Below are positions 35,394 through 43,289 of a stretch of 64,000 bases of DNA, piece after piece. The stretch comes from Bin87 sp034423595. Lineage in GTDB: Bacteria > Chloroflexota > Dehalococcoidia > Lucifugimonadales > UBA3495. A model generated the notes under the pieces. The model saw nothing but the letters and a program-made list of their open reading frames with translations, did no database searches and was not told where the DNA came from. The DNA lies in assembly GCA_965207025.1 (NCBI GenBank), contig OZ242258.1, positions 3,534,001 to 3,598,000 of the forward strand, read 5' to 3'. Each line of letters starts with the position of its first letter. The stretch's first letter is position 1. The position numbers and the translations under genes are program-made.

Positions 35394-35977
35394 ATGACGA
35401 CCACACCAGAAATCAGGACAGGCACGCGGATGTCTTTGGCGGAGTTCCTGGAGTTGCCCAGGATGGAACAACGCTGCGAGCTCTTGGACGGTGTGGTGTA
35501 TATGGCCGCTTTCCCGATTCCCGACCACCAATTCCTGGCTATGGTTTTGAGCGGCTATATGTTCCAGCAGATAATGGAAACCGGGCTGGGCATCGTGTAT
35601 CAGGTGGCCGGCGTCGTAGTATCGGATGACAGCGCTTTGGGGCCGGACATTGTAGTTGTGCATGCCGACCGTACCAGCATCATCGGGCCAACCGTCATTG
35701 ACGGTGGCCCGCCCGACATAGTGGTGGAAGTGCTGTCATCCAACCGCCACATGGACTTGGTACGCAAGCGCGCGCGATACGCGGCGGCCGGCATCCCTGA
35801 GTACTGGCTGCTGGACGGTGACACGGACACTCTTACCCAGCTGGAATAGGAGACCGCGGTGTTTACCGGGAACGCGGCGTGCTTACTGCGGCGGATACCC
35901 TGACCACGCCTCTGTTCCCGTCCTTCAGCTTGCAATTGTCGCAGTTGTTCAACCACCCCGCGCGCATTCGCGCATAA
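35394..35977 (+). pseudogene. Uma2 family (DUF820) gene with a single-base frameshift
   Basis: The first frame gives 151 residues with PDIVVVHAD, PPDIVVEVLSS and IPEYWLLDGD, then stops at TAG (35847-35849). The missing last third continues in another frame from about 35849: GDRGVYRERGVLTAADTLTT then PLFPSFSLQLSQLF, the normal Uma2 ending, to a stop at 35975-35977. Restoring one base in the TAG (TAxGG) rejoins the two. Either an inactivated gene or an assembly error. Confidence 0.8.
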
Positions 35978-36002
35978 TTGGTGGCAACGACCACCATCCA
36001 AA

Positions 36003-36032
36003 CGTAGGGGCGATCCATCGGTCGCCTCTACG
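36003..36032. repeat. Short palindrome, relative of family E
   Basis: CGTAGGGGCGA paired with TCGCCTCTACG around an 8-base loop, between the broken Uma2 gene and the convergent GNAT gene. May act as a terminator. Confidence 0.65.
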
Positions 36033-36033
36033 A

Positions 36034-36657
36034 CTAGACGGCTTCTGCCACTGCGTCGCCTCCGTCCACTGGCATGCCTCCGCGTTCCTCAAGGTATCGC
36101 TGGCGACGGGCCAGTCTTTCTTCCACCGTAGCGTCCCAGTCTTCGCGTAGCACTTCCATCAGTATGAAATCGTGCGACATCCTGCGTACGTGCCGCACTG
36201 CATTGAACCCCGAACGCTCAAAACTCCTCTGCGCCCGGTGATTCCATTCCAGGGTGTGCAGGTACACACGCTTCAGTTTCATGTCGTCGAACATATATTG
36301 GAGCAGGGTGACCACCGCGTCGTAGCCGTACCCGCCGCTCCAGTAGTCTTTGTCGCCGATCACGATGCCCAATTCGGCGGCTCTGGCCTGGCTGTCCAGG
36401 TCGTAGTACATGCAGTTGCCGATGTACTTTCCGCCGGCCGCCTCGATCCCGAAGTGGTGCGACCCGGGCGTTGGCCAGCGAATCTGATCCTGAAAAAGCT
36501 TGAGGTACCGGTCGTATTTCATCGTCAGCGGATAGGCGGCGTCCAGCCTGGCGATCTCGGGGTCGCTGCGCCAGATGTAGTCCTTCTCGGCGTCCTCCAT
36601 CCGTTTGCCCCGCAGCAGTACGCGCACTCCCCGCAGCACCAGGTCCGGCTTCTTCAT
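36034..36657 (-). CDS. GNAT family N-acetyltransferase (RimJ/RimL type)
   Basis: 207 residues. The GNAT core is seen as HFGIEAAGGKYIGNCMYYDL, AELGIVIGDKDYWSGGYG, and the acetyl-CoA-contacting end VYLHTLEWNHRAQRSFERSG. The substrate is unknown; relatives acetylate protein N-termini, antibiotics or polyamines. It overlaps the upstream Nudix gene by four bases (ATGA), so the pair forms an operon. The C-terminal tail (about 180-207) is charged and not part of the fold. Confidence 0.88.
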   Translation of the reverse strand: MKKPDLVLRGVRVLLRGKRMEDAEKDYIWRSDPEIARLDAAYPLTMKYDRYLKLFQDQIRWPTPGSHHFGIEAAGGKYIGNCMYYDLDSQARAAELGIVIGDKDYWSGGYGYDAVVTLLQYMFDDMKLKRVYLHTLEWNHRAQRSFERSGFNAVRHVRRMSHDFILMEVLREDWDATVEERLARRQRYLEERGGMPVDGGDAVAEAV

Positions 36658-37241
36658 GGCCCGCCGCCTTCCCGGTAGTCTTCAATGAGAGAGCGGGCCG
36701 CTTCCAGAACGCTGCGCTCGTTGTCGTATTCCAGCAGTTCCAGCGCCTGCTCGTAGCGGCGCCACTCCACCACGTCGAACTCGCCGTCGTGGTCTGCCGT
36801 GTTGCCGCCCCGGGGCTCCATCAGGTAGAAATAGACCGTTTTGTCATAACGGACGCCGTCATCGTGGCCCACGAAAAAATACCGGATACTGGTGATGGGT
36901 GCCAGCACGTTTACGTGTACGCCCGTTTCCTCCTGCACCTCGCGCCGTGCCGTTTCCTCAACGGTTTCCCCGTGCTCCGGCGTCCCTTTGGGCAAACGCC
37001 ACGTCAACGGAGCGTCCTCGCCCTGGTAACCGGGACGGGCGCGGGCGCACAGCAGCGTTTCTATCAAGTCGCCGGATTGCCGGAAGACCAGCCCGCCGGC
37101 CGATACGACCTTCACGTTGTGGCCGGAACCGGAGCGGTAGATATCCGAAGCCATCCCCGCCGTTTCCACGACCATGCCGTAGCCGAAACCGGCGTTGAAG
37201 TCGTCCGGGCCATCGTCAGGTGGTAGCATCGGGGTGGTCAT
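36654..37241 (-). CDS. Nudix hydrolase
   Basis: 195 residues with a complete Nudix box: GTPEHGETVEETARREVQEE then TGV, which coordinates Mg for hydrolysis of nucleoside diphosphate-X compounds. VVSAGGLVFRQSGDLIETLL is the preceding strand. About 40 residues before the fold have no assigned role. The ATG at 37241 is used; a TTG two codons upstream is possible. First gene of a two-gene operon with a GNAT acetyltransferase. Confidence 0.9.
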   Translation of the reverse strand: MTTPMLPPDDGPDDFNAGFGYGMVVETAGMASDIYRSGSGHNVKVVSAGGLVFRQSGDLIETLLCARARPGYQGEDAPLTWRLPKGTPEHGETVEETARREVQEETGVHVNVLAPITSIRYFFVGHDDGVRYDKTVYFYLMEPRGGNTADHDGEFDVVEWRRYEQALELLEYDNERSVLEAARSLIEDYREGGGP

Positions 37242-37298
37242 AAACAATAACTAAAATCAATCGTATTGCGGCTATTGTAGCCGCCGTTCCGGGACGGG

Positions 37299-38021
37299 TC
37301 AAACGGACGGGTCGATGCCGGCCTGCCGAAGCTGTTCCTCCAACTCACGGACCCGGGCTTCGGCGTCGTCGGCGCGCTGGCGCTGTTCAGCATAGTTCTG
37401 GAGCCATTCTCCGGTTTCAGGATCGTAAAAGCGCAGCCGTCCATTGTCCCAGCACAAATCCAGTCCTAGGGTAGGGCTGTGCGCCCAGATCATCCCGTCC
37501 GGTTCCTCATGTATCGGGAATTCCTGGTATTCCCCGTTCACGAGCCGCTCTCCCACCAATGGACACTGGTAGAACTCCCCGCCCGTCGCATCGTACCGCC
37601 AATACTCGCCGAACCCCAGACTGGCGTACAGGTCGCGCTTTCCGGTATCGTCGTAGCGTCCCGTGCTTTCGGAAGCGATTTCCAGCGCGAAGTCTGGCGG
37701 CTTGCCCACTCGCCAGATGATGTACGAGTTTTGTTCCATGATAGCGTCCACGTCCACGCCGAATGACACGTAGCAATCAGGCGAAACGGAACGGCGCGGG
37801 TTGTTCATCTCGTAGTAGATGAACGTATTGCCGCTGACTTCAACGTCGGTGTATTTCAGCGTAAGGTAGGCTTCCAACGTGGATACCACCTCGACAAACA
37901 GTGGTTCTTGATAGCGTCCGTCTGGCAAGGGCATACCGTCCGTTTCGGGATAGTGAATCGTCAGATCGTCGTCCGGATGGCGGACGGGCTTGAGCGGGCT
38001 TGGTTTCAGTTTGGCGATCAT
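37299..38021 (-). CDS. Uma2 family (DUF820) protein with C-terminal coiled coil
   Basis: 240 residues. The nuclease-like site is VSPDCYVSFGVD, PPDFALEIASEST, then KRDLYASLGFGEYWRYD. The tail QRQRADDAEARVRELEEQLR is a coiled coil. The N-terminal segment (TDVEVSGNTFIYYEMNN) resembles that of the copy at 31246-31995, so these two and the 3507 copy form a sub-type in which Uma2 is linked to a coiled coil. Confidence 0.87.
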   Translation of the reverse strand: MIAKLKPSPLKPVRHPDDDLTIHYPETDGMPLPDGRYQEPLFVEVVSTLEAYLTLKYTDVEVSGNTFIYYEMNNPRRSVSPDCYVSFGVDVDAIMEQNSYIIWRVGKPPDFALEIASESTGRYDDTGKRDLYASLGFGEYWRYDATGGEFYQCPLVGERLVNGEYQEFPIHEEPDGMIWAHSPTLGLDLCWDNGRLRFYDPETGEWLQNYAEQRQRADDAEARVRELEEQLRQAGIDPSV

Positions 38022-38069
38022 GATTGGCGCTCCGTTGGTGGTTGAGAGGTTGAGTGAAAGAGCTTGCCG

Positions 38070-38333
38070 TCACCCGCCGCCGATGGCCGGCACGAAGTGG
38101 ATCTCTGACGATTCGTGAACGCGCTGCATCAGGCCCATCCGGGCCACTTCGCCATCCACGTCCACGGCCAGGTTGGGGCGGATGTCGTCGTCCTCCATCA
38201 GCCGGCCGGCGATGCCGGGAAACAACTCGTCCAGCCGCTCGATGGCCTGCCGGACGTTGCGCGCCTCCACCTCCACCTCTTTCACGCCGCCGGTGGCGGA
38301 TTGCAGCATCGTGGGAACAAACACCTTGGCCAC
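38070..38333 (-). CDS. MoaD/ThiS family ubiquitin-like sulfur carrier
   Basis: 87 residues with the beta-grasp carrier fold and the essential C-terminal Gly-Gly (VPAIGGG). The C-terminal Gly is normally adenylated and thiocarboxylated to donate sulfur for molybdopterin, thiamine or cysteine. It starts with GTG after GGAGG. No MoaE, ThiG or ThiF gene is adjacent. Given modABC and a Mo hydroxylase in the window, a molybdopterin role is attractive but not shown. Confidence 0.85.
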   Translation of the reverse strand: MAKVFVPTMLQSATGGVKEVEVEARNVRQAIERLDELFPGIAGRLMEDDDIRPNLAVDVDGEVARMGLMQRVHESSEIHFVPAIGGG

Positions 38334-38445
38334 GTCGCACCTCCTGCGCCCTGAGCGCCGTATTTGTCAGATTGCTACCTATATCATAAGGCAAAAGCGG
38401 CGGGGCATGTTGCTCACGCATGCCCAGTTTGGAAACTGGACATCG

Positions 38446-38778
38446 TTACCGGGCGAGGGCGGGTTGTTCCCAGCGGAACCAGTCGCGGCAGCGGTCGTTG
38501 TCGGCATAGGGGAGCAGGCGGCAAACGATAATGTAGGGATCGGGAACATCGCCCTGGCGGCGCATATCTTTGAGGTAGATGCTGAGGCGGGTGAAGGTGT
38601 TGAGGCGGAAGCCGGCCTTGACGACGCGCTGGATGACGTCGCCGGGCTCGGGCGGTTGGTCGATATCCCAGTCATCGGCGACGGATTCGGCGATGGGGCG
38701 GAGTTTGACGATGGCAAGTTCGCGGGCGAACCGGCGTTTGAGGGCGTCGATGCGACGGCGGAGTTGGGAGATGGTCAT
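38446..38778 (-). CDS. Small conserved-looking protein of unknown function
   Basis: 110 residues: a basic N-terminal helix (MTISQLRRRIDALKRRFARE), a middle with PPEPGDVIQRVVKAGFRLNT, and an end rich in Asp/Trp (RLLPYADNDRCRDWFRW). No catalytic motif or membrane segment. The ATG at 38778 is preceded by TTTGAGGT. The charge pattern suggests nucleic-acid or protein binding, which is a guess. I believe similar small proteins recur in related genomes, but I cannot verify that here. Confidence 0.6.
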   Translation of the reverse strand: MTISQLRRRIDALKRRFARELAIVKLRPIAESVADDWDIDQPPEPGDVIQRVVKAGFRLNTFTRLSIYLKDMRRQGDVPDPYIIVCRLLPYADNDRCRDWFRWEQPALAR

Positions 38779-38789
38779 GGTTACCTCAA

Positions 38790-39196
38790 AGAAGGGAAAT
38801 TTACAGGGATAAAGGGGATGAACAGGATGAAGGGGATAAGATTTTGGGATTTTCCGGTTATTTCCGCTCATTTCTTATCATTCGTGCGAGGGACGGGGCG
38901 GGTTGTGGGGGTGAATGGACGGGGATTGGGGCGGTTTTGGTGGTGAATACAGGGGGATTTGGCGGGCAGGTGAGAGGAATTTGAGGCGGTGTTTGGGATT
39001 GCTCGTGATTTTCAGAATCAGGCCCCGTATCAAAGTACGGGGTGACGTTATTTTTGGGATTAGAGGATTTTCAGGATTGGGTGGTACGGTCATTTGGATT
39101 GGGCGCTAGGTTGGATCTGGATGGTTGGATAGTTAAATGGTACGGATGGATGGTGAGTAGAGGCAAGAGGGAATTGTCAGTCAGGGTGTCCAAACC
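38790..39196. repeat. Gene-free stretch with fragments of several repeat families
   Basis: No gene seen. It holds GGGATAAAGGGGATGAACAG and related G/A-rich units near 38805-38845, a family D fragment near 39009-39078 (ATTTTCAGAATCAGG and GATTAGAGGATTTTCAGG), and the CCCCGTAxxAAAGTACGGGG palindrome near 39023-39043. Confidence 0.6.
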
Positions 39197-39288
39197 GTCA
39201 TTGCGAGCGCAGCGTGGCAATCTCGTGCCGGTGGCGGTGTCCATAGCCCCAACGAGATTGCCGTGTCGCTTTGCTCCTCGCAATGACA
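39197..39288. repeat. Dispersed long palindrome family P, copy 4
   Basis: GTCATTGCGAGCGCAGCGTG...GCAATCTCG in one arm, and CGAGATTGCCGTGTCGCTTT...CTCCTCGCAATGACA in the other. It ends about 25 bp before the surviving part of a truncated methyltransferase gene. Confidence 0.85.
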
Positions 39289-39313
39289 ATGACACCATTG
39301 GCAGAGTGACTGG

Positions 39314-39949
39314 ACAGCGACGGTGGCGGCGGAACGGCTCAACCGCCGGTGGATCGGCATTGACATCACTCACCTGGCCATGTCACTGATGCGCCATCGC
39401 CTGCGCGACACCTTTGGCGACGACCTGCGCCCCTACGAAGTGGTCGGCGTTCCGCAGGATCCGGCCAGCGCGGCGGCCCTGGCGCAGCACGACCGCTATC
39501 AATTCGAGTGGTGGGGCGTCAGCCTGGTGGACGCTCGCCCAGCCCGTGATAAAAAGAAGGGTGCGGACGCCGGCGTTGACGGCATCATCAACTTCTTTGA
39601 CGACAACAGCGGCAAGGCCAAACGCATCGTCGTGCAGGTGAAAAGCGGTGGTGTCAACCGGAGCATGATCGCCACGCTGAAAGGCGACATGGAGCGGGAA
39701 AAGGCGGAGATCGGCCTGTTCGTCACCCTGAACGAACCGACGCGCCCGATGTTGGAGGAGGCGGTGTCCGCAGGTTTCTACACGCCGGAACACTATCCCG
39801 ATCACCAGTATCCGCGCCTGCAAATCCTGACCGTAGCCGACCTGCTCAACGGAGCGGAGGCGCAATATCCGCGGGTGGCGCCGGCGGCAACGTTCCGGCG
39901 GGCGCCGCGGCGACGGAGGGGGCAGGGGGCGCAGTCGAGCTTGGTTTGA
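39314..39949 (+). pseudogene. 3' fragment of a site-specific DNA methyltransferase with a C-terminal Mrr-like domain
   Basis: The surviving frame begins TATVAAERLNRRWIGIDITH, which is the sequence just after the SAM motif (DPFxGSG) of beta-class DNA methyltransferases. Everything before it, including catalytic and SAM motifs, is absent and replaced by a family P repeat. The rest encodes a PD-(D/E)XK-like module: GADAGVDGIINFFDD, RIVVQVKSGG. A GTG at 39323 could still initiate a protein of about 208 residues with only this nuclease-like part. Confidence 0.75.
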
Positions 39950-40010
39950 CCCGCCGCGATGGGAGGACAGGCACAGTCGTATTGCCGATGGAACGTAAAA
40001 AGAACTAGGC

Positions 40011-40040
40011 TTGCGCCGTCTGACTCCAATGAGGTATATT
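40011..40040 (+). promoter_or_regulatory. Probable promoter of the TIR-like/DUF3800 operon
   Basis: TTGCGC at 40011-40016 and TATATT at 40035-40040, with an 18-base spacer. It gives a leader of about 25 bases to the ATG at 40073, which is preceded by GAGG. Confidence 0.5.
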
Positions 40041-40072
40041 GTCTGACAATACCTTTACTCGAGGTTCCGAAA

Positions 40073-41203
40073 ATGCCACGGCCTAGAGGCAGATCTAACC
40101 GCCCCCAGCCTCCCACTCCACTAGTCACCGCCCTACAGGTTGCTGAAGCTATTAGTGAGAAGAACGCATCCCGTCCGATGAATCGGCTACTTCTTGCTGA
40201 AGCGATGGGGTACAGCCCGAGTAGTAGCGGGTTTCGCGACCGAATTTCCGCATCGGCGAGGTACGGCCTCACCGAAGGGAACTACTCTTCGGAGACCATA
40301 TCCCTCACGCCTCTTGGGGTCGCAGCCACAAGGCCACGGAACGAGGATGAGCGTATTGGCGCTAAGCGTGACGCAGTTCGAGCAATACCGCTCTTCAATG
40401 ACCTAATCGATCACTTCGCAAATGCGAAACTTCCAGAGCCGGGCTTCCTGAAAAACACCCTGGAGAGGGTCCCGTTTAACGTCTCTCCCGAATGGTCGGA
40501 ATCGGCGGCAGAGGCGTTCACGAAGGATGTACGACAAGTCGGCTATCTCAGGGACATTAACGGGTCTCCTTACATTCTCATAGATGCCAGCGGAACAACA
40601 CCAACAGACGTTGCTCCGTTGGATGAACGCGTTGAAGAGCCGGATCATCCTCCACAGGACCTCGTCACTCCTGACACCGCCGGAGATTTCCCAACTACTA
40701 GGTCGGATGGTGACATCGAGGGATCACGACGAGATTCTTCAGCTCGGCCTGCACCCATGCAGATCTTCATCGCCCACGGCCAGAGCCGACGGCCGCTAGA
40801 GCAGCTGAAGGAAATCTTGAACGGTTGGAAGGTCCCTTTCTTGGTAGCCTTAGATGAGGCCAATGCCGGACGCCCGATTTCCGAAAAGGTTGCGGACACC
40901 ATGCGCCAGTGCACGGCAGGCATTTTCATATTCACGGCTGACGAGTCCTTCCGAGACAATACCACCGGAGAAACGGTCTCTCGCCCTAGCCAAAATGTCG
41001 TTTATGAGCTAGGAGCTGCTTCCCTGTTGTATGGACGTAAGATCGTGATATTGAAAGAGGCTGAGGTAACGTTCCCCAGCGACTTTTCAGATCTTGGTTG
41101 GATCGAGTTCGACAAGGACGCGCTTGACGCTAAGGCGATGGACCTCCTTCGGGAACTGATCGCGCTTGACGCCTTGCGTCTAGTTTCGGCTGGTAGTGAG
41201 TGA
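40073..41203 (+). CDS. TIR-like (CAP12-type) predicted nucleotide-binding protein with N-terminal helical domain
   Basis: 376 residues. Residues 1-20 are basic; about 20-165 form a helical domain (LVTALQVAEAISEKN, LLLAEAMGYSPSSSGFRD) that looks like a winged-helix or effector domain. An acidic linker follows. About 225-376 match the TIR-like CAP12 domain: MQIFIAHGQSRRPLEQL, EANAGRPISEKVADTM, RPSQNVVYELGAASLLYGRK. Domains of this type are found in anti-phage systems and can hydrolyse NAD; NVxxELG carries the Glu. AT-richer than its flanks. A DUF3800 gene follows directly, and this gene's stop overlaps a possible GTG start of it. Confidence 0.82.
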   Translation: MPRPRGRSNRPQPPTPLVTALQVAEAISEKNASRPMNRLLLAEAMGYSPSSSGFRDRISASARYGLTEGNYSSETISLTPLGVAATRPRNEDERIGAKRDAVRAIPLFNDLIDHFANAKLPEPGFLKNTLERVPFNVSPEWSESAAEAFTKDVRQVGYLRDINGSPYILIDASGTTPTDVAPLDERVEEPDHPPQDLVTPDTAGDFPTTRSDGDIEGSRRDSSARPAPMQIFIAHGQSRRPLEQLKEILNGWKVPFLVALDEANAGRPISEKVADTMRQCTAGIFIFTADESFRDNTTGETVSRPSQNVVYELGAASLLYGRKIVILKEAEVTFPSDFSDLGWIEFDKDALDAKAMDLLRELIALDALRLVSAGSE

Positions 41204-41252
41204 CGTTAGTACGGTTTGCTCACAGCGCCGCTTTGGAGCGGGCGGGGGCGGG

Positions 41253-41984
41253 ATGAAGTTTCTCTACCTGGATGAGTCGGGCGAGCATAACCCTTCGGCA
41301 TCCATTGCCGATTACCCCATATTCATCTTGGGCGGGATTATCGCGGACCAAGGCTACGTCAATGGGCCGTTGACTGATAAGCTCAACAACCTAAAGCTGG
41401 AGTTTTTCGGGACAACCGAAATCGTTCTGCATACTGCTGACATCGCCCGCAACCGTAATGGGTTTGAGTCATTGAAGGACGCCGATTGTCGCAGTCTGTT
41501 CTACGGACGGCTGAATAAGCTGATGGCGGAGTTGCAATACTCGGTGGTTGTGTGCGCGATACGCAAGGACACGCCAGCTTTCCGTGAATTTTCGGCACGG
41601 GACCTTTACCTGGTTTGCTTTGAAAAGTTAGTAAAGCTGTTTTGTGAGGAAATCGGAGAAGTGCGCGACGGCGGGGTAATAGTCGCGGAACGGCGGGCCT
41701 CGCGTCCGCTGGACCGGGCGCTGGAGCGAGAATGGTTAAACCTGAGATCTAACGGGGTGGAGGCGATACCGGGAAGCGTTGTTGCAAACCGTATTCTAGC
41801 ATTGAGCTTGCGGGCCAAGCGGGACAACATTGCGGGTTTGCAGATGGCTGATTTGGTAATTTCGCCAATTGGCCGCCACCTGCTGGGGAAACCGGACCGG
41901 GAGGATTGGCGCATCGTTGAGAGCAAGCTGCGCAGGAACAGCGCGGGCGAAACCGCAAGGTCGGGCCTGATTGTTAAGTCATAA
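41253..41984 (+). CDS. DUF3800 domain protein
   Basis: 243 residues of DUF3800, a family with a predicted RNase H-like fold often near mobile or defence genes. The hallmark opening is KFLYLDESGEHNP, followed by FILGGIIADQ. A conserved acidic/His site includes EIVLHTADI, and the ending QMADLVISPIGRH is typical. The ATG at 41253 places the hallmark at the N-terminus; a GTG at 41196 overlapping the TIR-like gene is the alternative. Probably co-transcribed with it. Confidence 0.85.
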   Translation: MKFLYLDESGEHNPSASIADYPIFILGGIIADQGYVNGPLTDKLNNLKLEFFGTTEIVLHTADIARNRNGFESLKDADCRSLFYGRLNKLMAELQYSVVVCAIRKDTPAFREFSARDLYLVCFEKLVKLFCEEIGEVRDGGVIVAERRASRPLDRALEREWLNLRSNGVEAIPGSVVANRILALSLRAKRDNIAGLQMADLVISPIGRHLLGKPDREDWRIVESKLRRNSAGETARSGLIVKS

Positions 41985-41988
41985 AGAA

Positions 41989-42135
41989 GGGGCCGGCCCC
42001 CGCTACGCAGGGACAGGCCCCGTACTGCTGGCAACAGCAGGACTATGGCGGGCTGGGATGCCCGTTCAAAGTCTGCGTAATCCCTGCTGTGCTGGGGTTG
42101 CCAGGGGCTACCCTCCGCTACGCAGAGAATAGCCC
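41989..42135 (+). ncRNA. Strongly self-complementary segment, possible structured RNA
   Basis: Several stems can be drawn: GGGGCC/GGCCCC (41989-41994 with 42016-42021), CTGCTG-GCAA-CAGCAG (42025-42040), GGGC/GCCC (42050-42063), TGCGTA/TACGCA (42074-42079 with 42119-42124) and GGGCTA/TAGCCC (42105-42110 with 42130-42135), the last two crossing as a pseudoknot. Competing 8-bp pairings (42034-42041 with 42083-42090; 42028-42035 with 42097-42104) also exist. No known RNA family recognised. It lies 5 bp after the DUF3800 stop. Confidence 0.35.
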
Positions 42136-42282
42136 GGTCAGTCTATCCTGATTGCTCCCTTTAAATATGGCATTTTCAGGGAATTTCGTCAAATGCTATG
42201 GCGGCGGTCAGCAGAGCTTTTCAACTGTTCCCGCTTCAGGTGTTGAGAGCGACCTTGCCGTTGCTCGGCAGGTGCGAGGGCG

Positions 42283-42744
42283 TTAGCAGGCCGCCAGTCC
42301 ACGCTGGTCGTCGAATATGCCGTTGGCCCGCTGCAACTCGCGTACATAGCAGATGATGCGCTCAACGTCATCTTCTGCTACTTGTGGCGCCGGAGGCATA
42401 TTGCCGAACTGCCAATGGTGGGCCTGTACGCCATTCTGCACCGCGTTGCGGAACGAAAAGTCCTGGTGATGGTTCGGCTCGTAGATCTTGTGCACCAGCG
42501 GCGGCCCCAGATTGGTGCCGGACGCATTGGCTCCGTGGCACAGCGCGCAGTTGGCGTTGAACGCGATTTCTCCGGCCTGCGCCTTTTCGGACAGCGCGGG
42601 GACCGTCCCGACAAGCGGGGCCGCGTCATTGCCGGAGGTGGCAGCGTACTGCGGCGTTTCGTCGCCGGAGCAGCCGGCGACTGCCAGCGCGCCCAGTGCG
42701 GCAATGACCGCCAGCGTCAACAGGGATCGAAATGGAATCGACAT
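42283..42744 (-). CDS. Class I cytochrome c lipoprotein
   Basis: 153 residues. The signal peptide ends in a lipobox (LAVAGCSGD), so the protein is anchored outside the membrane. The haem motif CALCH lies in AFNANCALCHGANASG, and the axial Met is probably in FGNMPPAPQ. The C-terminal helix ERIICYVRELQ fits. Function is electron transfer, partner unknown. The gene starts 4 bp after the upstream GNAT gene; GGGAG precedes the ATG at 42744. Confidence 0.88.
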   Translation of the reverse strand: MSIPFRSLLTLAVIAALGALAVAGCSGDETPQYAATSGNDAAPLVGTVPALSEKAQAGEIAFNANCALCHGANASGTNLGPPLVHKIYEPNHHQDFSFRNAVQNGVQAHHWQFGNMPPAPQVAEDDVERIICYVRELQRANGIFDDQRGLAAC

Positions 42745-42748
42745 CTCT

Positions 42749-43264
42749 TTACTCCCGCACCATTGCGTACAGCAACTGGTCAACAGTCTCGCCGTCTTTG
42801 GTGGCACTCTTGCGCAGACGGCCCTCAAAAGCGTAGCCTGCCTTTTCCAGAATCCGCACCGAGGCCGGGTTCCAGTCGTACACGTAGGCGAACAGCCGGA
42901 TCAGGTCGTAGTTGGCGAAAGCGTATTCGGTGAGGGACTGCAAGGCGGCGGTGGCAATGCCTCGCCCCCAAAAGGGCTCGCCCAGCCAGTAGCCGATTTC
43001 GGCAGAGCGATAGTTCACGTCGGTTTGCAGCCCCAGGCCGATGGTGCCGATGACCTCGTTGGCGTCGGCGATGGCGAAACTGACTTCGGGAAACTGCCGT
43101 CTCGCCATCCGGATCCAGGCCTCCGCATCCTCCAGCCGGTAGGGATGCGGAAAAGCGTCGCGGATGTTGCGCCAGATGTTGCGGTTGTTGGCATACTTCG
43201 CCAGCGCCTCTGCATCTTCGGTGTAGAAGCTGCGAACCTGCCACTCGCCGATGTCAATGCGCAT
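42749..43264 (-). CDS. GNAT family N-acetyltransferase (RimJ/RimL type)
   Basis: 171 residues. Core motifs are AEIGYWLGEPFWGRGIATAA (acetyl-CoA loop), LIRLFAYVYDWNPASVRILE, and GYAFEGRLRKS. It is a clear paralogue of the gene at 44132-44647 (shared WLGEPF, RGIAT, WNPAS, VLEKAGY-type segments), probably from a local duplication. It sits just upstream of the cytochrome c gene. Substrate unknown. Confidence 0.88.
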   Translation of the reverse strand: MRIDIGEWQVRSFYTEDAEALAKYANNRNIWRNIRDAFPHPYRLEDAEAWIRMARRQFPEVSFAIADANEVIGTIGLGLQTDVNYRSAEIGYWLGEPFWGRGIATAALQSLTEYAFANYDLIRLFAYVYDWNPASVRILEKAGYAFEGRLRKSATKDGETVDQLLYAMVRE

Positions 43265-43289
43265 TGGATGCCTCCGACCAACCTGCCGT

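Noticed and set aside
38070..38333. Calling this gene moaD outright
   Set aside because: No MoaE or other cofactor gene is adjacent, so ThiS-like or cysteine-pathway roles remain possible; left as a family call.
42060..42135. tRNA-like GTTCAAAGTC segment
   Set aside because: No acceptor stem, anticodon stem or CCA-compatible end can be formed at tRNA distances; it is part of the larger self-complementary segment.
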